A stretch of 64,000 bases of DNA from Nocardioides sp. PD653-B2 (GTDB lineage Bacteria > Actinomycetota > Actinomycetes > Propionibacteriales > Nocardioidaceae), in the NCBI RefSeq assembly GCF_002117935.1, contig NZ_BDJE01000004.1, positions 186,001 to 250,000 of the forward strand, written 5' to 3'. The position numbers and the translations under genes were made by a program. Below, piece after piece: positions 32,525 to 45,619 of the stretch. Within the stretch, counting starts at the first letter, position 1. Every line of letters begins with the position of its first letter. Below the pieces are notes generated by a model. It saw only the letters and a list, made by a program, of their open reading frames with translations. It ran no database searches and was not told where the DNA came from.

Positions 32525-32650
32525 TCAGGCGCGGTCCACGGTGTCCGTGGCCTCGGCCCAGAGCGCCTGCTCCTTCTTGCCTTCGTCGATCTTCTTCTTC
32601 GCGAAGACGGCGCCGCCGACGGCGATCAGGACGAGGAGGATCTTCTTCAT
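32525..32650 (-). CDS. DLW-39 family small membrane protein
   Basis: A 41-residue protein, [20 protein letters not shown] followed by a charged tail with [13 protein letters not shown]. It has a single membrane helix. Members of this family lie between tRNA-Ile and tRNA-Ala next to gyrA in many actinobacteria, exactly as here. The function is unknown. The usual DLW motif reads ALW. GGAG lies about eight bases before the ATG. Confidence 0.85.
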   Translation of the reverse strand: MKKILLVLIAVGGAVFAKKKIDEGKKEQALWAEATDTVDRA

Positions 32651-32687
32651 GGTGGCTCCCAGATGACGGGGTGACGTGCCGGGATGG

Positions 32688-32761
32688 TGGGCCTAAGAGG
32701 ACTTGAACCTCTGACCTCTTCCTTATCAGGGAAGCGCTCTAACCGTCTGAGCTATAGGCCC
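32688..32761 (-). tRNA. tRNA-Ile (anticodon GAU)
   Basis: A 74-base cloverleaf with acceptor GGGCCTA/TAGGCCC, anticodon stem CTTCC/GGAAG with loop CTGATAA, and T-loop TTCAAGT. CCA follows at 32685-32687. It lies between the DUF3566 gene and DLW-39. Confidence 0.95.
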
Positions 32762-32877
32762 GGAACTGAGCCGGGAGACCGACCAGTGCCAGAAGGCCGC
32801 CCGAGGGCGACCGAGGGGAGACATTACCCCACCCCGGAACGGCCCGACAAAACGCCGGGGCACTCCGGGGATCCGGG

Positions 32878-33392
32878 TCAGCGCTCGTCCTCCGCCAGGG
32901 TGAGTTCCACGCCGCCGAGCAGGGCTGCCGACATGTTGTAGAGGAACGCGCCGAGCGTCGCGATCGCGGTGATCAAGATGACGTCGACGACGGCCACCAG
33001 CATGGTGAAGCCCATGACGCGGGAGATCCCGACGTACTTCTCGACGTCCCAGCTGCCGGCGTCCTCACCGCCGACGACGTCTTGGACCGTGTTGTTGATG
33101 GAGTCCCACACACCGGCGGCGGACAGCACCGACCAGATGATGAAGACCGACACGACCGTCACGACGCCGAAGGCGATCGCCAGCAGGAACGACGTCTTCA
33201 TGACCGACCACGGGTCGATCCGGGTGAGCCGCAGACGGGCCCGGCGCGGAGGGCGACGCCCGCCGACGGCCTGCTTGGCGGCACGCGGCGACTCGGGCTG
33301 GGCGTTCGCCTTGTGCTCGTCGGCGGCCTTGTTCAGCTTCGCCGAGATCCGCTCACCCAGGGGCGCACGTACGGCGGTGTCCTGGCGGTCGG

Positions 33393-33396
<4 letters not shown>
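32878..33396 (-). CDS. DUF3566 transmembrane protein
   Basis: A 172-residue protein with a basic, disordered N-terminus (about 1-65), a first membrane segment at about 66-90 ([20 protein letters not shown]) and a second at about 130-155 ([20 protein letters not shown]). DUF3566 proteins follow gyrA in actinobacteria and are linked to cell-envelope or division functions. Its ATG overlaps the gyrA stop (ATGA). Confidence 0.9.
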
Positions 33397-36152
<2,756 letters not shown>

Positions 36153-36206
36153 GTGTCTTGTTCTCTCTCATCGGATCTACTCGAATCTAGGAAAAGTGCT
36201 AGAGCC

Positions 36207-38330
36207 CTAGATATCGAGGAATCGGACGTCCTTGGCGTTGCGCTGGATGAAGGACCGGCGCTGCTCGACGTCCTCGCCCATCAGGGTCGAGAAGATCTCG
36301 TCGGCCTGGGCCGCGTCGTCCAGCGTCACCTGGAGCATCAGCCGGGCGTCGGGGTTCATCGTGGTGTCCCACAGCTCCTCGGCGTTCATCTCGCCGAGAC
36401 CCTTGTAGCGCTGGACCGGGTTCTCCTTGGGCAGCTTCTTGCCCTGCTCCAGGCCGTCGCGCATCAGGGTGTCGCGCTCCACGTCGGAGTAGACGAACTC
36501 GTGCTCGGCCGGCTTGTTCCAGCGGATCCGGTAGAGCGGCGGCTGGGCCATGTAGACGTAGCCGTGCTCGATCAACGGCTTCATGAAGCGGAACAGCAGC
36601 GTCAGCAGCAGGGTGTTGATGTGGTGGCCGTCGACGTCGGCGTCGGCCATCAGCACGACCTTGTGGTAGCGCAGCTTCTCCAGGTTGAACTCCTCCTGGA
36701 TGCCGGTGCCGAGCGCCGAGATGATCGCCTGGACCTCGGTGTTGGCCAGCACCTTGTCGATGCGGGCCTTCTCGACGTTGAGGATCTTGCCGCGGATGGG
36801 CAGGATCGCCTGGACCCGCGGGTCGCGGCCCTGGCGCGCGGAGCCGCCGGCGGAGTCGCCCTCGACGATGAAGACCTCGCACTCGGCCGGGTTCGTCGAC
36901 TGGCAGTCGGACAGCTTGCCGGGCAGGCCGCCGCCACCGAGCAGGCCCTTGCGGCCGCGGGCCAGGTCGCGCGCCTTGCGCGCGGCGATCCGCGCCTGCT
37001 GCGCGGCCTGTGCCTTGCGGACGATCTCCTTGCCCTCGGCCGGGTTCTGCTCCAGCCAGGCGCCGAGCTGGTCGTTCATCAGGCGCTGGACGAAGCCCTT
37101 CGCCTCGGTGTTGCCGAGCTTGGTCTTGGTCTGGCCCTCGAACTGGGGCTCGCCCATCTTGATCGAGATGATCGCGGTGAGGCCCTCGCGGATGTCGTCA
37201 CCCGAGACGCGGTCCTCGGGCTTCTTCATCAGGCCCCACTCGAAGCCCCACGTGTTGACCAAGCCGGTCAGCGCCGCACGGAAGCCCTCCTCGTGGGTGC
37301 CGCCCTCGTGGGTGTTGATGGTGTTGGCGAACGTGTGGACCGACTCGGCGAACGAGGTGTTCCACTGCATCGCGACCTCGAGGCTCATGTGGTTCTCGAC
37401 GCTGTCGGGCGTCTCGGCCTCGAAGGAGATGACGGTCGGGTTGGCCTTGAGCTTGCTGCGGTTGAGGTACTCGACGTAGTCGACCAGGCCGCGGTCGTAC
37501 TTGAAGACCTGCTCGAGCCCGCCGCCCTCGGCGGCGCGCACCGCGTCGGCTCCGCGCTGGTCGACGTCGTTGCTGACGGTGTCGTCCTGGAGCGCTTCCA
37601 CGACCTCGCTCGCCGCGGGCCGCTCGTCGCGCAGCACGATCTGCAGGCCCTTGTTGAGGAAGGCCATCTCACGCAGGCGTGCGGTGATCGTCTCGAGGGA
37701 GTACGTCGTGGTCTCGAACGTGTCGGGCGACGCCCAGTAGGTGACCGTCGTGCCGGTCTGCTCGCCGGGCTCCATCGGGCGGACCTGCTCGAGGTCGCCG
37801 TCGGGCACGCCGTGCGTGAACGACTGGCGCCACAGGTGGCCGCGGTTCTTGACGTCGACGATGAGGTGGGAGGAGAGCGCGTTGACGACCGAGACGCCCA
37901 CGCCGTGCAGACCGCCGGAGACCTTGTAGCCGCCGCCTCCGAACTTGCCGCCGGCGTGGAGCATGGTGAGCGCCATCGTCACCGCGGGCATCTCCTGGCC
38001 GGGCGCGGTGTCGGTCGGGATGCCGCGACCGTTGTCCTCGACCCGGACGGCGCCGTCGGCGGTGAGCGTGACGACGATCCGGTCGGCGTAGCCGGCCAGC
38101 GACTCGTCGACCGCGTTGTCGACGATCTCCCAGATCAGGTGGTGCAGGCCGCGTTCGCCGGTGGAGCCGATGTACATGCCGGGACGCTTGCGGACCGCCT
38201 CGAGGCCCTCGAGGACCTGGATCGCGGACGCGTCGTAGTCGACGCCGTTGGGGCGGAGGTCGGTCGGCTCCGCGGGGGCCGCGGGGACCACTTCGTTGTC
38301 CGGAGTCTCGATCGGGGTCTCGTCCGACAC
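36207..38330 (-). CDS. gyrB: DNA gyrase subunit B
   Basis: A 707-residue ATPase subunit. The GHKL ATPase domain includes [10 protein letters not shown] and [13 protein letters not shown], followed by the transducer and the TOPRIM domain with [15 protein letters not shown] and [12 protein letters not shown] at 38330 is chosen because AGAGG lies five bases upstream and the protein then begins [11 protein letters not shown]. The in-frame upstream extension to 38456 is rejected. The long plus-strand open frame opposite gyrA and gyrB is a shadow. Confidence 0.97.
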   Translation of the reverse strand: MSDETPIETPDNEVVPAAPAEPTDLRPNGVDYDASAIQVLEGLEAVRKRPGMYIGSTGERGLHHLIWEIVDNAVDESLAGYADRIVVTLTADGAVRVEDNGRGIPTDTAPGQEMPAVTMALTMLHAGGKFGGGGYKVSGGLHGVGVSVVNALSSHLIVDVKNRGHLWRQSFTHGVPDGDLEQVRPMEPGEQTGTTVTYWASPDTFETTTYSLETITARLREMAFLNKGLQIVLRDERPAASEVVEALQDDTVSNDVDQRGADAVRAAEGGGLEQVFKYDRGLVDYVEYLNRSKLKANPTVISFEAETPDSVENHMSLEVAMQWNTSFAESVHTFANTINTHEGGTHEEGFRAALTGLVNTWGFEWGLMKKPEDRVSGDDIREGLTAIISIKMGEPQFEGQTKTKLGNTEAKGFVQRLMNDQLGAWLEQNPAEGKEIVRKAQAAQQARIAARKARDLARGRKGLLGGGGLPGKLSDCQSTNPAECEVFIVEGDSAGGSARQGRDPRVQAILPIRGKILNVEKARIDKVLANTEVQAIISALGTGIQEEFNLEKLRYHKVVLMADADVDGHHINTLLLTLLFRFMKPLIEHGYVYMAQPPLYRIRWNKPAEHEFVYSDVERDTLMRDGLEQGKKLPKENPVQRYKGLGEMNAEELWDTTMNPDARLMLQVTLDDAAQADEIFSTLMGEDVEQRRSFIQRNAKDVRFLDI

Positions 38331-38617
38331 ACACACCTCTTCACGACGGGCCTCCCGGCCACCGGCCGGGGAGCGCTGACATGCCTGCTGACATGGAGCG
38401 GGCCGCAGCACAGCGCCGGCGGCCCGATCTCCATGGTACCCGTCAGAAGGCCGCATTCCACGTCACGACCCCCGCGCTGGGGACGACCGGCGTGGAAAAT
38501 GGTGTCTGAGGGGCTCGTGAGCGGCGACGGGAGCGCCGAACGGGGGTGCGGACAGGTCCCGGTACGTCGGCGGGTCCGCGAGATCGTCTCTGTGCGGCTC
38601 TCGACGCCGCACCCGCC
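38331..38617. other. Gap between gyrB and dciA
   Basis: About 290 bases that should hold the gyrB promoter and leader. I see no gene and no clear regulatory motif other than the gyrB ribosome-binding site at 38336-38340. Confidence 0.5.
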
Positions 38618-39172
38618 TCAGCCGTAGGTGTCCCGCGGTCCGCGACCGTCGCGGGCCGAGCGGGGGCCCTTCTTCCACGTCGGTCCGTGCGGGCCGAGGA
38701 CCTCGATCAGCGCCACCGTGCCGTGCCCGAGCTCCTCGTTGAGTCGGCGGACCACGGTCGGCGCGAGCAGCCGCAGCTGGGTCGCCCACGCGGTCGAGTC
38801 GGTGCGCACGACCAGGCGCCCGTCGGCGAACGTCTCCGGCGTGCAGTGCTGGGCGACCTCGGCGCCGACCAGCTCGGCCCAGCGGCCGAAGACGCCGTGC
38901 ATCCGCAGGTCGAGCCCCCAGCCGTGGTCGTCGACGAGGCGGCCCAGCGTGCTGTCGAGGAGCTGGGGGTCACGGTCGTCGGGGTGTGACCCGGTGACCC
39001 GGCCGCGCGCCGGGCGCTGGTCCTTCTTCCGCTGCCGCGACCTCGCCGCCGGGGTCGACTTGGCCGTCGCCCGGGTCAGCGCCTTGGCCAGGTCGAGCCC
39101 GTCGTCGCGGCGATCCGGCTGCTCCGGCGGCCCCGCGACCTCCGGCTTCTCGGGCTTCTCGTCAGAGCTCAC
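38618..39172 (-). CDS. dciA: DciA/DUF721 replicative helicase loader
   Basis: A 184-residue protein with an acidic and basic N-terminal tail and the DUF721 core from about residue 85 ([20 protein letters not shown] through [17 protein letters not shown]). DciA is the ancestral loader of the DnaB helicase. It lies between recF and gyrB as in most actinobacteria. Its start overlaps the end of recF by 11 bases. Confidence 0.9.
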   Translation of the reverse strand: MSSDEKPEKPEVAGPPEQPDRRDDGLDLAKALTRATAKSTPAARSRQRKKDQRPARGRVTGSHPDDRDPQLLDSTLGRLVDDHGWGLDLRMHGVFGRWAELVGAEVAQHCTPETFADGRLVVRTDSTAWATQLRLLAPTVVRRLNEELGHGTVALIEVLGPHGPTWKKGPRSARDGRGPRDTYG

Positions 39173-40316
39173 GGACGACCTCGCCGTTGCCGACCGCGAA
39201 GCGAGCCCCGGCCAACGCCGCCGGCACGTCCGCCGCGACCGCGGCCGTCACCAGGACCTGCTCGGCACCGGCGACCAGGTCGGCGAGCTGGGCCCGCCGC
39301 TCGGTGTCGAGCTCGGCGAAGACGTCGTCGAGGATCAAGATCGGGTCGTCGCCGTCGGCCCGCAGCAGGTCGTAGGACGCCAGCCGCAGCGCGAGCGCGA
39401 ACGACCAGGACTCCCCGTGCGACGCGTAGCCCTTCACCGGCAACCGGTTGTCACCGGGCCCGTGCCCCAACGACAGCGCCAGCTCGTCGCGGTGCGGACC
39501 CACCAGCGAGATGCCGCGGTCGAGCTCGTCGTTGCGGCGTCGCTCGACCTCGGCGAGCAGGGCGTCGGTGAGACCGGCGCGGTCGGTGAGACCGCCGAGC
39601 TCGAAGGACGGCCGGTAGTCGATCTCCGCGTCGTCGCGGGTGGCGCCGCGCGCCACGGTCTCGTAGGCCTTGCCGACGTAGGGCCGCAGCGCCTCGACGA
39701 GCGCGAGCCGCTCGGCGAGCAGCTCCGCGCCGGTGCGGGCGAGGTGCGCGTCCCAGACCCCGAGGGTCGAGAGCGCGGACTCCTGCGACGAGCTGCCGCG
39801 GCGCGCGGCTCCGGCGGTCTTCAGGAGCGAGTTGCGCTGCCGAAGGACCCGGTCGTAGTCGGCGCGGACGCTCGCGATGCGGGGCGCCCGGAGCACGAGC
39901 AGGTCGTCGAGGAAGCGTCGCCGGTCCGACGGGTCGCCCTTCACCAGGGTCAGGTCCTCGGGGGAGAAGACGACGGTCCGCACCAGGCCGACCAGGTCGC
40001 GGGGGCGGGGGAGCGGCGACCGGTTCACCCGGGCCCGGTTCGACTTGCCCGGGTTGAGCTCGACCTCGAGGACCGCCGTCCGCCCGTCGCGGACCACGGC
40101 GGCACGCACGACCGCCTGCTGCGCACCGGCCCTGACCAGCGGCGCGTCGCTGGCGACCCGGTGCGACGCGAGCCGCGACAGGTAGTCGATCGCCTCGACC
40201 AGGTTGGTCTTGCCCTGTCCGTTGCGGCCGATGAACGCGGTGACGCCCGGCTCGAGCTCGACCTCCGCGGAGGCGTACGAGCGGAAGTCGTGGAGGGACA
40301 GGTGGGCGACGTACAC
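39162..40316 (-). CDS. recF: DNA replication and repair protein RecF
   Basis: A 384-residue SMC-like ATPase with Walker A GRNGQGKT at 30-37, the [10 protein letters not shown] region, and Walker [13 protein letters not shown]. It loads RecA at gapped DNA. The GTG at 40316 gives [14 protein letters not shown], the standard RecF beginning; longer in-frame starts cross into gnd. Its ribosome-binding site is weak. Confidence 0.95.
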   Translation of the reverse strand: MYVAHLSLHDFRSYASAEVELEPGVTAFIGRNGQGKTNLVEAIDYLSRLASHRVASDAPLVRAGAQQAVVRAAVVRDGRTAVLEVELNPGKSNRARVNRSPLPRPRDLVGLVRTVVFSPEDLTLVKGDPSDRRRFLDDLLVLRAPRIASVRADYDRVLRQRNSLLKTAGAARRGSSSQESALSTLGVWDAHLARTGAELLAERLALVEALRPYVGKAYETVARGATRDDAEIDYRPSFELGGLTDRAGLTDALLAEVERRRNDELDRGISLVGPHRDELALSLGHGPGDNRLPVKGYASHGESWSFALALRLASYDLLRADGDDPILILDDVFAELDTERRAQLADLVAGAEQVLVTAAVAADVPAALAGARFAVGNGEVVREL

Positions 40317-40330
40317 GGCAGGGTCGGGGT

Positions 40331-41236
40331 CTACCCGGGGTTCGCGTCGCCGCCGACGGGCGGCTCGGTGTGCACGGCGTGTCCGCCGAACTGGTTGCGC
40401 ATCGCGGCGATCGCCTTCATCGCAGGGCTGTCGTCCTGGCGCGAGGCGAAGCGCGCGAAGAGCGAGGCGGCGATGACGTTCATGGGGACGGCGTTGTCGA
40501 TCGCGGCCTCGACGGTCCACCGGCCCTCGCCGGAGTCCTCGGCGTAGCCGGCGATCTTGTCGAGGTGCGGGTCCTCCTCGACGGCCGCGACCAGCAGGTC
40601 GAGCAGCCACGAGCGGATCACGGTGCCGGAGCGCCAGGAGTCGAAGACCTCGGTGACGTTCTCGACGAGGTCGACCTTCTCGAGCAGCTCCCAGCCCTCG
40701 GCGTAGCTCTGCATCATGGCGTACTCGATGCCGTTGTGGACCATCTTGGCGAAGTGGCCGGCGCCGGGCTTCTTGCCGGCGTGGACGAAGCCGCCCTCCT
40801 CGGGCTTGAGCGCGTCGAGCGCCGGCTGCACCTTGGCGACGTCCTCGTCGGTGCCACCGCACATCAGCGCGTAGCCGTTCTTCAGGCCCCACACGCCACC
40901 CGAGACACCGCAGTCGACGAACCCGATGCCCGACTTCCCGAGCATCTCGGCGTTGACCTGGTCGTCGGTCCACTTGGAGTTGCCGCCGTCGACGACGAGG
41001 TCGCCCTCGCCGAGCAGCTCGCCGAGCGCGTGCACGGTCTCGCGGGTCGGGTCGCCGGCGGGCACCATCACCCAGACCACCTTGGGGGAGGGCAGCTGCT
41101 CGACCATCGCGGCGAGGCTGTCGACGTCGGCGACGTCGGGGTTGCGGTCGTAGCCGACCACGGTGTGCCCGGCGTCGCGCAGACGGGTGCGCATGTTGCC
41201 ACCCATCTTGCCGAGCCCGACCAGTCCGATGTCCAT
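40331..41236 (-). CDS. gnd: 6-phosphogluconate dehydrogenase, short decarboxylating type
   Basis: A 301-residue protein with the NAD(P) fold [12 protein letters not shown] at 4-15, the [10 protein letters not shown] motif, [18 protein letters not shown] substrate loop, and the catalytic [13 protein letters not shown]. It makes ribulose 5-phosphate and NAD(P)H in the pentose phosphate pathway. The short form (about 300 residues) lacks the C-terminal tail of the enteric type. GGGAGGAA precedes the ATG. Position between dnaN and recF is common in actinobacteria. Confidence 0.95.
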   Translation of the reverse strand: MDIGLVGLGKMGGNMRTRLRDAGHTVVGYDRNPDVADVDSLAAMVEQLPSPKVVWVMVPAGDPTRETVHALGELLGEGDLVVDGGNSKWTDDQVNAEMLGKSGIGFVDCGVSGGVWGLKNGYALMCGGTDEDVAKVQPALDALKPEEGGFVHAGKKPGAGHFAKMVHNGIEYAMMQSYAEGWELLEKVDLVENVTEVFDSWRSGTVIRSWLLDLLVAAVEEDPHLDKIAGYAEDSGEGRWTVEAAIDNAVPMNVIAASLFARFASRQDDSPAMKAIAAMRNQFGGHAVHTEPPVGGDANPG

Positions 41237-41293
41237 CGAGTTCCTCCCGTGCTGTGGTGCGGTCGTCCTCAGCCTAGGCCCGTGCTGCGTGGG

Positions 41294-42433
41294 TCAGGAG
41301 AGCAGGCGGCGCGGCATCAGCAGGTAGCGGAACGACGTGTCCCGCTCGCCGTCCGCGACCGAGCCGCTGAGCACGACGGGCTTGGAGGCCTGGGTGAAGG
41401 CCAGCTCGACCACGGGCTGGTCGATCGCCGACAGTCCGTCGAGCAGGAACTGGGGGTTGAACCCCGTGGTGATGTCCTCGCCGGTGACGGTGGCCTCGAT
41501 CGACTCCGATGCCTGCGCCTCGTCGCCGGACCCGGCGTCGAGGGTCAGCACGCCGTCGCTGAACGCGAGCTGCACCGCGGTGTTGCGCTCGGCGACCAGC
41601 GCCACGCGCTTGACCGACTCGATCAGCGCCGCCTTGTCGACCAGGGCGGTGGTCTGGTGCTCGGCCGGGAAGAGGCTGCGGACCTTGGGGAACTCGCCGT
41701 CGAGCAACCGGGTGGTCGTACGACGGGTGCCCCCGGGGGCCTGGCCCTCGAAGCCGATGATGCCCTCGCCCGATCCGGTGGTCGCGAGGGCGATGGTCAC
41801 CTCGCCGCCGGCGGTCAGGGACTTGGCGGTGTCCCCGAGCACCCGGGCCGGCACCAGGGCGGCCGCGGACTCGTCGGGGCTGCGGGGGCTCCAGTCGAGC
41901 TCGCGGTGCGAGAGCCGGAAGCGGTCGGTGGCGAGCAGCGAGATGGTCGAACCGTCGATCTCGATCCGGACGCCGGTCAGCACCGGGAGCATGTCGTCGC
42001 GACCCGCCGCCGTGACGGCCTGGGCGACGGCGTGCGCGAAGACGTCGCTCGCGACGGTGCCGGTCGCCGCGGGCATGTCGGGCAGCGACGGGTAGTCCTC
42101 GACCGGCATGGTCTGGAGGCTGAAGCGGGCCGAGCCACACGTCAGCGAGACGCGCGAGCCGTCGAGGACCATCTCGACGGGCTTGTTCGGGAGGCTGCGG
42201 CAGATGTCGGCGAGCAGCCGGCCGCTGACCAGGGCGCGGCCCTCGTCGCTGACCTGTGCGGTGAGCGTCGCGCGCGCCGAGGTCTCGTAGTCGAACGTGG
42301 ACAGCACCAGCCCCTCGTCGCTCGCATCGATGAGGAGTCCGGCCAGGACGGGCACGCTCGGGCGGACCGGGAGGCTGCGGGCAGCCCAGGCGACGGCATC
42401 GGCGAGCACGTCGCGTTCGACGCGGAACTTCAC
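41294..42433 (-). CDS. dnaN: DNA polymerase III beta clamp
   Basis: A 379-residue protein with the three clamp repeats, starting VKFRVERDVLADAVAWAARS and ending YLLMPRRLLS. The clamp tethers polymerase III to DNA and serves repair partners. GTG at 42433 follows GAAGGAAC; the in-frame ATG at 42490 lies in the origin region and is rejected. Confidence 0.95.
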   Translation of the reverse strand: MKFRVERDVLADAVAWAARSLPVRPSVPVLAGLLIDASDEGLVLSTFDYETSARATLTAQVSDEGRALVSGRLLADICRSLPNKPVEMVLDGSRVSLTCGSARFSLQTMPVEDYPSLPDMPAATGTVASDVFAHAVAQAVTAAGRDDMLPVLTGVRIEIDGSTISLLATDRFRLSHRELDWSPRSPDESAAALVPARVLGDTAKSLTAGGEVTIALATTGSGEGIIGFEGQAPGGTRRTTTRLLDGEFPKVRSLFPAEHQTTALVDKAALIESVKRVALVAERNTAVQLAFSDGVLTLDAGSGDEAQASESIEATVTGEDITTGFNPQFLLDGLSAIDQPVVELAFTQASKPVVLSGSVADGERDTSFRYLLMPRRLLS

Positions 42434-42860
42434 AGTGGTTCCTTCGGGTCGGACGGACAGGGGTGGGTGCTGGGATGCGAATCCTGCCATGCAGGCACCC
42501 GCAGCGGGAGGTTCGGTGTGGTTTCCGCACCGGCCCGGAGGACGACAGGAGTCCCGGATCGAGGGGTTGTCCCCAGGCAGGGGCCCAGATGGATGTTCAC
42601 GGATGATCGATCTGTCTGGAGGTACGTCGTAGTCATAGCAACGGTGGAAACTGTGGACAACTCGGATCCGTGCAGGTCAGCGCGGCGATTCCTCGTGCAC
42701 AGGGGCTGTGGAACCAGCGGGCCCCGCTCGGGGGTGGGTGTGCACGGCGACCCGGGTCTCGTGGTGGCGGCGTCGCGCGTCCACAGGCGATGGCCGTGGA
42801 TGTCATTTCGACCCACACCTCGTCCACAGGCTGGCGACGGCGCACGGACGAACGACAAGG
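42434..42860. other. Origin of replication region oriC (dnaA-dnaN gap)
   Basis: A 427-base gap between dnaA and dnaN, where actinobacterial origins lie. DnaA boxes: TGTGGACAA at 42652-42660 (perfect), TTGTCCCCA at 42567-42575, TGTGGAACC at 42708-42716, CGTCCACAG at 42778-42786 and at 42821-42829. Only one is a perfect box, so initiation may also use the boxes upstream of dnaA. Confidence 0.8.
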
Positions 42861-44306
42861 TCAGGACTGGCGGGCCTGCAGCTTGACGCGGTTGGTGAGC
42901 TCGCTGACCTGGTTGAACACGGCCCGGCGCTCGGCGAGCAGCTGGTTGATCTTGCGGTCGGCGTACATGACCGTGGTGTGGTCGCGGTTGCCGAACTGGG
43001 CGCCGATCTTCGGCAGCGAGAGGTCGGTGAGCTCGCGACACAGGTACATGGCGATCTGGCGCGCCATGACCAGGTGCCGGCCGCGGCTCGGGCCGGTCAG
43101 CTCCTCGATGGAGAGCCCGAAGTACGCCGCGGTCTGGGCGATGATCAGCGCGGCGGTGATCTCCGGTTCGCCGCCCTCGGGGATCAGGTCCTTGAGCACG
43201 ATCTCGGCCAGGGTCATGTCGACCTCCTGGCGGTTGAGGTTCGCGAACGCCGTGACCCGGATCAGGGCACCCTCGAGCTCACGGATGTTGGTCTGGATCT
43301 TGGAGGCGATGAACTCGAGCACGTCCGGGGGAGCGGTGAGCCGGTCCATCGCAGCCTTCTTGCGCAGGATCGCGATCCGGGTCTCGAGGTCGGGCGGCTG
43401 CACGTCGGTGATGAGGCCCCACTCGAACCGGTTGCGGAGCCGGTCCTCGAGCGCCTCGAGCCGCTTCGGCGCCCGGTCGGAGGTGAGCACGATCTGCTTG
43501 TTGGCGTTGTGGAGGGTGTTGAACGTGTGGAAGAACTCTTCCTGCGTCTGGGTCTTGCCCTCGAGGAACTGGATGTCGTCGATCAGCAGCACGTCGACGT
43601 CGCGGTAGCGCCGCTTGAACCGGTCCTGCCGGTCGTCACGGATCGCGTTGATGAACTCGTTCGTGAACTCCTCGCTCGACACGTAGCGCACCTTGGCGCC
43701 CGTGTAGAGGGAGCGCACGTAGTGGCCGATGGCGTGGAGGAGGTGGGTCTTGCCGAGCCCCGAGTCGCCGTAGACCAGGAGCGGGTTGTAGGCCTTGCCC
43801 GGCGCCTCGGCCACGGCCACCGCGGCGGCGTGGGGAAAGCGGTTCGAGGAGCCGATGACGAACGTCTCGAAGGTGTACTTCGGGTTGAGGCGAGTCTCCA
43901 GCGAGGTGACCGGGCGGGGGCCCGCGTCGAGCGGCTCGGCGGGGGGCGGTGGCAGCGGAGCCGGAGTGTCAATCTGTCGGTTTGTCGACAAGTCGCTTTC
44001 AGGACGGGCCACCTGCTCGAGCGGTTCGTGCGGCGCGTCGGCGATCGCGACGTCCTCGAGCTGCGGGTTCACGGTGACGGCGATCCTGATCTCGCGCCCG
44101 AAGCGCACCGTGAGGGCGTCCTCCAGCTGGGCGCGCAGCCGGCCCTCGAGCTGGTTGCGGGTGAAGTCGTTGGGGACGGCGACGATGGCCGTGCTCTCGT
44201 GGAGGGTCACCGGCTCGCTGGCGCGCAGCCAGGCCCGCTGGTTGGGCTGCAGGTCGTCGACGACGCCGCGCCACGCGACACTGAGGTCCGAGGTGTTGTG
44301 CTCCAC
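42861..44306 (-). CDS. dnaA: Chromosomal replication initiator DnaA
   Basis: A 481-residue AAA+ protein: N-terminal domain I (about 1-85), a linker rich in Pro, Walker A GDSGLGKT at 180-187, Walker [13 protein letters not shown], and domain IV with [14 protein letters not shown] and the DNA-reading [15 protein letters not shown]. It melts oriC. The start is GTG at 44306. DnaA boxes lie both upstream and downstream, so it probably regulates itself. Confidence 0.97.
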   Translation of the reverse strand: MEHNTSDLSVAWRGVVDDLQPNQRAWLRASEPVTLHESTAIVAVPNDFTRNQLEGRLRAQLEDALTVRFGREIRIAVTVNPQLEDVAIADAPHEPLEQVARPESDLSTNRQIDTPAPLPPPPAEPLDAGPRPVTSLETRLNPKYTFETFVIGSSNRFPHAAAVAVAEAPGKAYNPLLVYGDSGLGKTHLLHAIGHYVRSLYTGAKVRYVSSEEFTNEFINAIRDDRQDRFKRRYRDVDVLLIDDIQFLEGKTQTQEEFFHTFNTLHNANKQIVLTSDRAPKRLEALEDRLRNRFEWGLITDVQPPDLETRIAILRKKAAMDRLTAPPDVLEFIASKIQTNIRELEGALIRVTAFANLNRQEVDMTLAEIVLKDLIPEGGEPEITAALIIAQTAAYFGLSIEELTGPSRGRHLVMARQIAMYLCRELTDLSLPKIGAQFGNRDHTTVMYADRKINQLLAERRAVFNQVSELTNRVKLQARQS

Positions 44307-44799
44307 GGGTTCCCGCTTTCCTGATCGTCCTGCTCGTGGGTTGTCGCCGTGAGTCCACAGCTTTGTCCACAGGTTGTGAACCCGACTCCCTTCTTGTGGA
44401 GAGAGCCCTTCCGAGACGCGCCCCGCGTCGTTCCGAATCTCTGTTTCCGCAGGTCACAGGCCCAAAATCGGAAATGTGGCGGGCGTCACACGGGAAGCAG
44501 ATCCAGGTGGCGACGAGGGCGGCGGGGAACCTCGGTCCCCGGGAACGTAACAAGCGGTGGACGCCCGCGGCAACCCGTCATCCACAGGCTGTCGCGGGGA
44601 GCCTCGATGCCGGTTTGACCCTGTGGAACGCGAGCGCGTACCGTTGTTCGGTCACCCGGTGTCGACCGGTGCCGCATGTCCACGAAGAGCAGCCGACCCG
44701 TTGGGTCACGTCGTGGGTGGGCGGTGCCAGCCGAAAGGCTTCTCTGCACTGCCGTCCCGGCCCGGCGTGGCTGCCCTGACCCACCATGGAGAGAATGTC
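44307..44799. promoter_or_regulatory. dnaA-rpmH divergent region with DnaA boxes
   Basis: About 490 bases between divergent genes. It has TTGTCCACA at 44363-44371 (perfect), AGTCCACAG just before it near 44353, TTGTGGAGA near 44394 and a CATCCACAG near 44580. It should hold the dnaA promoter and the rpmH promoter; no clear hexamers were identified. The boxes may serve dnaA autoregulation or be a second part of the origin. Confidence 0.6.
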
Positions 44800-44937
44800 G
44801 TGAGCAAGCGTACGTACCAGCCGAACAACCGCCGCCGTCACAAGGTGCACGGGTTCCGCCTGCGCATGCGCACCCGCGCCGGCCGGTCGATCCTGTCCTC
44901 CCGTCGCCGCAAGGGTCGCAAGAGCCTGGCCGTCTGA
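44800..44937 (+). CDS. rpmH: Large ribosomal subunit protein bL34
   Basis: A 45-residue basic protein, [20 protein letters not shown] through [11 protein letters not shown], the full bL34 family length. GTG at 44800 follows GGAGAG by eight bases. Longer upstream starts in the same frame do not look like bL34 and are rejected. Confidence 0.97.
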   Translation: MSKRTYQPNNRRRHKVHGFRLRMRTRAGRSILSSRRRKGRKSLAV

Positions 44938-44969
44938 CGGCCGACCCAGGCCCGGACCAGGTCAGCCTC

Positions 44970-45326
44970 GTGCTGCCCTCCCCTCACCGCCTCACCGACG
45001 GATCGTCGTTCCACCAGGCGGTCCGCGTGGGCCGGCGGGCGGGAAGTCGCACCCTCGTCGTCCACCTGGCCGCCGACGGCGCCACACCCGCCGACCGGCC
45101 ACCCCGGATCGGGTTCGTGGTGAGCAAGGCCGTCGGGAACGCCGTCGTTCGCAACCGTGTGAAGCGTCGACTCCGCCATCTCGCCCGGGAGCACGTCTCG
45201 TCGCTCCCGGGCTCTGCTGTGCTCGTCGTCCGCGCGCTGCCGGCGGCAGCTGACGCGACCGGCGCGGAACTCGCGGCCGACCTCAGGCGTTGCCTCGATC
45301 GGGTGGCCCCGGAGGTGAGCAGGTGA
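44970..45326 (+). CDS. rnpA: Ribonuclease P protein component
   Basis: A 118-residue basic protein with the RNase P signature [20 protein letters not shown]. It binds the catalytic RNA and helps tRNA 5' processing. GTG at 44970 gives [19 protein letters not shown], a normal start for the family. It lies 32 bases after rpmH and its TGA overlaps the yidD GTG. Confidence 0.95.
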   Translation: MLPSPHRLTDGSSFHQAVRVGRRAGSRTLVVHLAADGATPADRPPRIGFVVSKAVGNAVVRNRVKRRLRHLAREHVSSLPGSAVLVVRALPAAADATGAELAADLRRCLDRVAPEVSR

Positions 45327-45616
45327 AGTACGACCCGGTGCGCTACCTGCTCATCGGCTTCCTGCGCGCCTACCGGCTGCTCATCAGCCCGCTCTACGGC
45401 CAGGTCTGCCGCTACCACCCGTCGTGCTCGGCGTACGCGCTCGATGCGGTCCGGCAGCACGGGAGCCTCCGCGGCGGGTGGCTGGCGGTGCGCCGGCTGG
45501 TCCGCTGTCACCCCTGGGCCGCCGGCGGGTACGACCCGGTGCCTCCCCGCATGAACCCTGCCCCGTCTTCCCGCGTCCGAGCGGGCTCAACTCCCTCTCC
45601 CCAGCAAGGAGCCTGA
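45323..45616 (+). CDS. yidD: Membrane protein insertion efficiency factor YidD
   Basis: A 97-residue protein with [20 protein letters not shown] and [18 protein letters not shown], the conserved cysteine-histidine signature of YidD. It lies between rnpA and yidC as usual. The start GTG at 45323 overlaps the rnpA stop (GTGA). Confidence 0.95.
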   Translation: MKYDPVRYLLIGFLRAYRLLISPLYGQVCRYHPSCSAYALDAVRQHGSLRGGWLAVRRLVRCHPWAAGGYDPVPPRMNPAPSSRVRAGSTPSPQQGA

Positions 45617-45619
45617 CCC

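Noticed and set aside
39162-40973. A longer recF starting at 40973
   Set aside because: The extra 219 residues overlap gnd in another frame and are Arg-rich; the GTG at 40316 gives the standard RecF N-terminus.
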